6,409 nucleotides of DNA. Origin: an uncultured Ignavibacteria bacterium. Its GTDB lineage: Bacteria; Bacteroidota; Ignavibacteria; Kapaibacteriales; UBA961. This document shows positions 5,829 through 6,409 of this stretch, piece by piece. The position numbers and the translations under genes were made by a program. The notes under the pieces were generated by a model that made no database searches, had not been told where the DNA came from, and was given only the letters and a program-made list of their open reading frames with translations. Where the stretch lies: the NCBI GenBank assembly GCA_937868245.1, contig CALMMI010000375.1, positions 1 through 6,409 on the forward strand, written 5' to 3'. Position 1 is the stretch's first letter; each line of letters starts with the position of its first letter.

Positions 5829-6302
5829 ATGGAACCAAGAATAACAACATTACCCGAAAAGAAATTAGTCGGCAAACGGCTGACAATGACATTAGCCAAT
5901 AACAAAACCCCTCAACTGTGGCAGTCGTTTATACCACGCAGGAAAGAAATCCTAAACAGTGTTTCAAAGGATTTATACGCATTGCGGTTGTATGACGACC
6001 CACTTGATGTTGGTGATTTCACAAAGGAGTTTGAAAAGTGGGCAGCTGTGGAAGTAGCAGATTTTGATACAATTCCCGATGGAATGGAAGCATATACGTT
6101 GCAAGGCGGGCTATACGCAGTTTTTGATTACAAAGGCTTAAATACTGATACAAGAATATTCCACTATATTTTTGGGACATGGCTGCCTAATTCTGATTAT
6201 AGTTTAGACCACAGAGCGCATTTTGAAGTACTAGGTGAGAAATATAAGAATGGTGACCCCGAATCCGAAGAGGAGATTTGGGTGCCGATTAGGTTGTTGT
6301 GA
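5829..6302 (+). CDS. Stand-alone GyrI-like / AraC effector-binding-domain protein
   Basis: A 157-residue single-domain protein of the GyrI-like small-molecule-binding superfamily, the fold shared by SbmC/GyrI and the ligand domains of AraC- and BmrR-type regulators. Seen: opening EPRITTLPEKKLVGKRLTM (2-20), where this family's first strand carries the LVG motif; LANNKTPQLWQSFIPRRKEI (22-41); FEKWAAVEVADFDTIPDGME (68-87), with the central Glu often used to contact cationic ligands; GGLYAVFDYKG (93-103); IFGTWLPNSDY (114-124); and HFEVLGEKY...EEEIWVPI (131-154). It spans one whole domain with no helix-turn-helix, so it is not itself a DNA-binding regulator. Members may sequester or hydrolyse small molecules; the ligand here is unknown. 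The ATG at 5829 is preceded by an A-rich ATTAAAAA leader, as is common in Bacteroidota, instead of a Shine-Dalgarno. The 74-base upstream gap shows no convincing promoter. Confidence 0.9.
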   Translation: MEPRITTLPEKKLVGKRLTMTLANNKTPQLWQSFIPRRKEILNSVSKDLYALRLYDDPLDVGDFTKEFEKWAAVEVADFDTIPDGMEAYTLQGGLYAVFDYKGLNTDTRIFHYIFGTWLPNSDYSLDHRAHFEVLGEKYKNGDPESEEEIWVPIRLL

Positions 6303-6314
6303 TTTATGCTGTTA

Positions 6315-6347
6315 TATAAATGAATCCGAAGGATTCAAATGTTTATA
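6315..6347. repeat. REP-like inverted repeat, unit 1
   Basis: TGAATCC (6321-6327) and GGATTCA (6331-6337) form a perfect 7-bp stem with a GAA loop. An outer stem TATAAA (6315-6320) / TTTATA (6342-6347) encloses it, with four unpaired bases on the right. It starts 12 bases after the stop of the GyrI-like gene and lacks a T-tract, which favours a dispersed intergenic repeat over a terminator. Only one copy is in the window, so repetition elsewhere in the genome is inferred from its form. Confidence 0.55.
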
Positions 6348-6370
6348 GAATGATAAGATGATGTGTTACT

Positions 6371-6403
6371 CGACCCTGTCGGGGCCGCATGTTCTTGCAG
6401 GGT
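6371..6403. repeat. REP-like inverted repeat, unit 2 (imperfect)
   Basis: CGACCC (6371-6376) can pair with GGGCCG (6382-6387) with one A-C mismatch. Alternatively ACCCTG (6373-6378) pairs perfectly with CAGGGT (6398-6403). The block reads like a decayed form of a palindrome CGACCCCG/CGGGGTCG. It is markedly more GC-rich than its surroundings. With unit 1 it makes up the gene-free right end of the window (6303-6409), which holds nothing else I can identify. Confidence 0.45.
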
Positions 6404-6409
6404 ACAATT

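Noticed and set aside
5755..6409. A DGR template repeat or reverse transcriptase downstream of the uncharacterised gene
   Set aside because: Reading this stretch showed no near-copy of 5640-5750 and no reverse-transcriptase motif; the only coding sequence is the GyrI-like domain.

Overview
The window looks like a chromosomal fragment from a member of the Bacteroidota or a sister FCB lineage such as Ignavibacteriota or Kapaibacteria. The strongest clue is a C-terminal type IX secretion (T9SS) sorting domain on the first protein, a signal confined to that part of the tree. Moderate-to-low GC, A/T-rich leaders without clear Shine-Dalgarno sequences, and a TPR lipoprotein of a type I associate with Bacteroidota all fit. 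This placement is inferred; no marker gene is present.

All seven supported genes are on the + strand. Positions 1-3716 form a molybdenum-hydroxylase block. It opens with the 3' part of a xanthine dehydrogenase/isoquinoline-oxidoreductase-type molybdopterin subunit (1-1208, start outside the window) ending in a T9SS sorting tail. After an 89-base gap come xdhC (1298-2428), a mocA-like cytidylyltransferase (2425-3069) and a TPR lipoprotein (3066-3716). The last three are joined by two ATGA stop/start overlaps. MocA would make the cytosine-dinucleotide form of the cofactor, XdhC would handle its sulfuration and insertion, and the large subunit would use it. The sorting tail suggests that the finished enzyme is destined for the cell surface or exterior. 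The lipoprotein's role is unknown.

Positions 3717-6302 hold three apparently independent genes: an alpha/alpha-toroid (prenyltransferase/squalene-cyclase-repeat-like) protein at 3800-4735, an uncharacterised 303-residue protein at 4843-5754, and a stand-alone GyrI/AraC-effector-binding-type domain at 5829-6302. A bulged hairpin sits in the gap at 4772-4813. The uncharacterised protein has a C-terminus resembling an unnamed family I recall from Patescibacteria (CPR). Its last codons form a 7-bp, 4-nt-loop hairpin, so it is worth testing as a diversity-generating-retroelement (DGR) target or relic. No reverse transcriptase or template repeat is in view.

The right end (6303-6409) has no gene. 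It contains two closely spaced inverted-repeat units resembling dispersed REP-like intergenic repeats. No tRNA, rRNA, CRISPR array, insertion sequence or transposase gene was seen.
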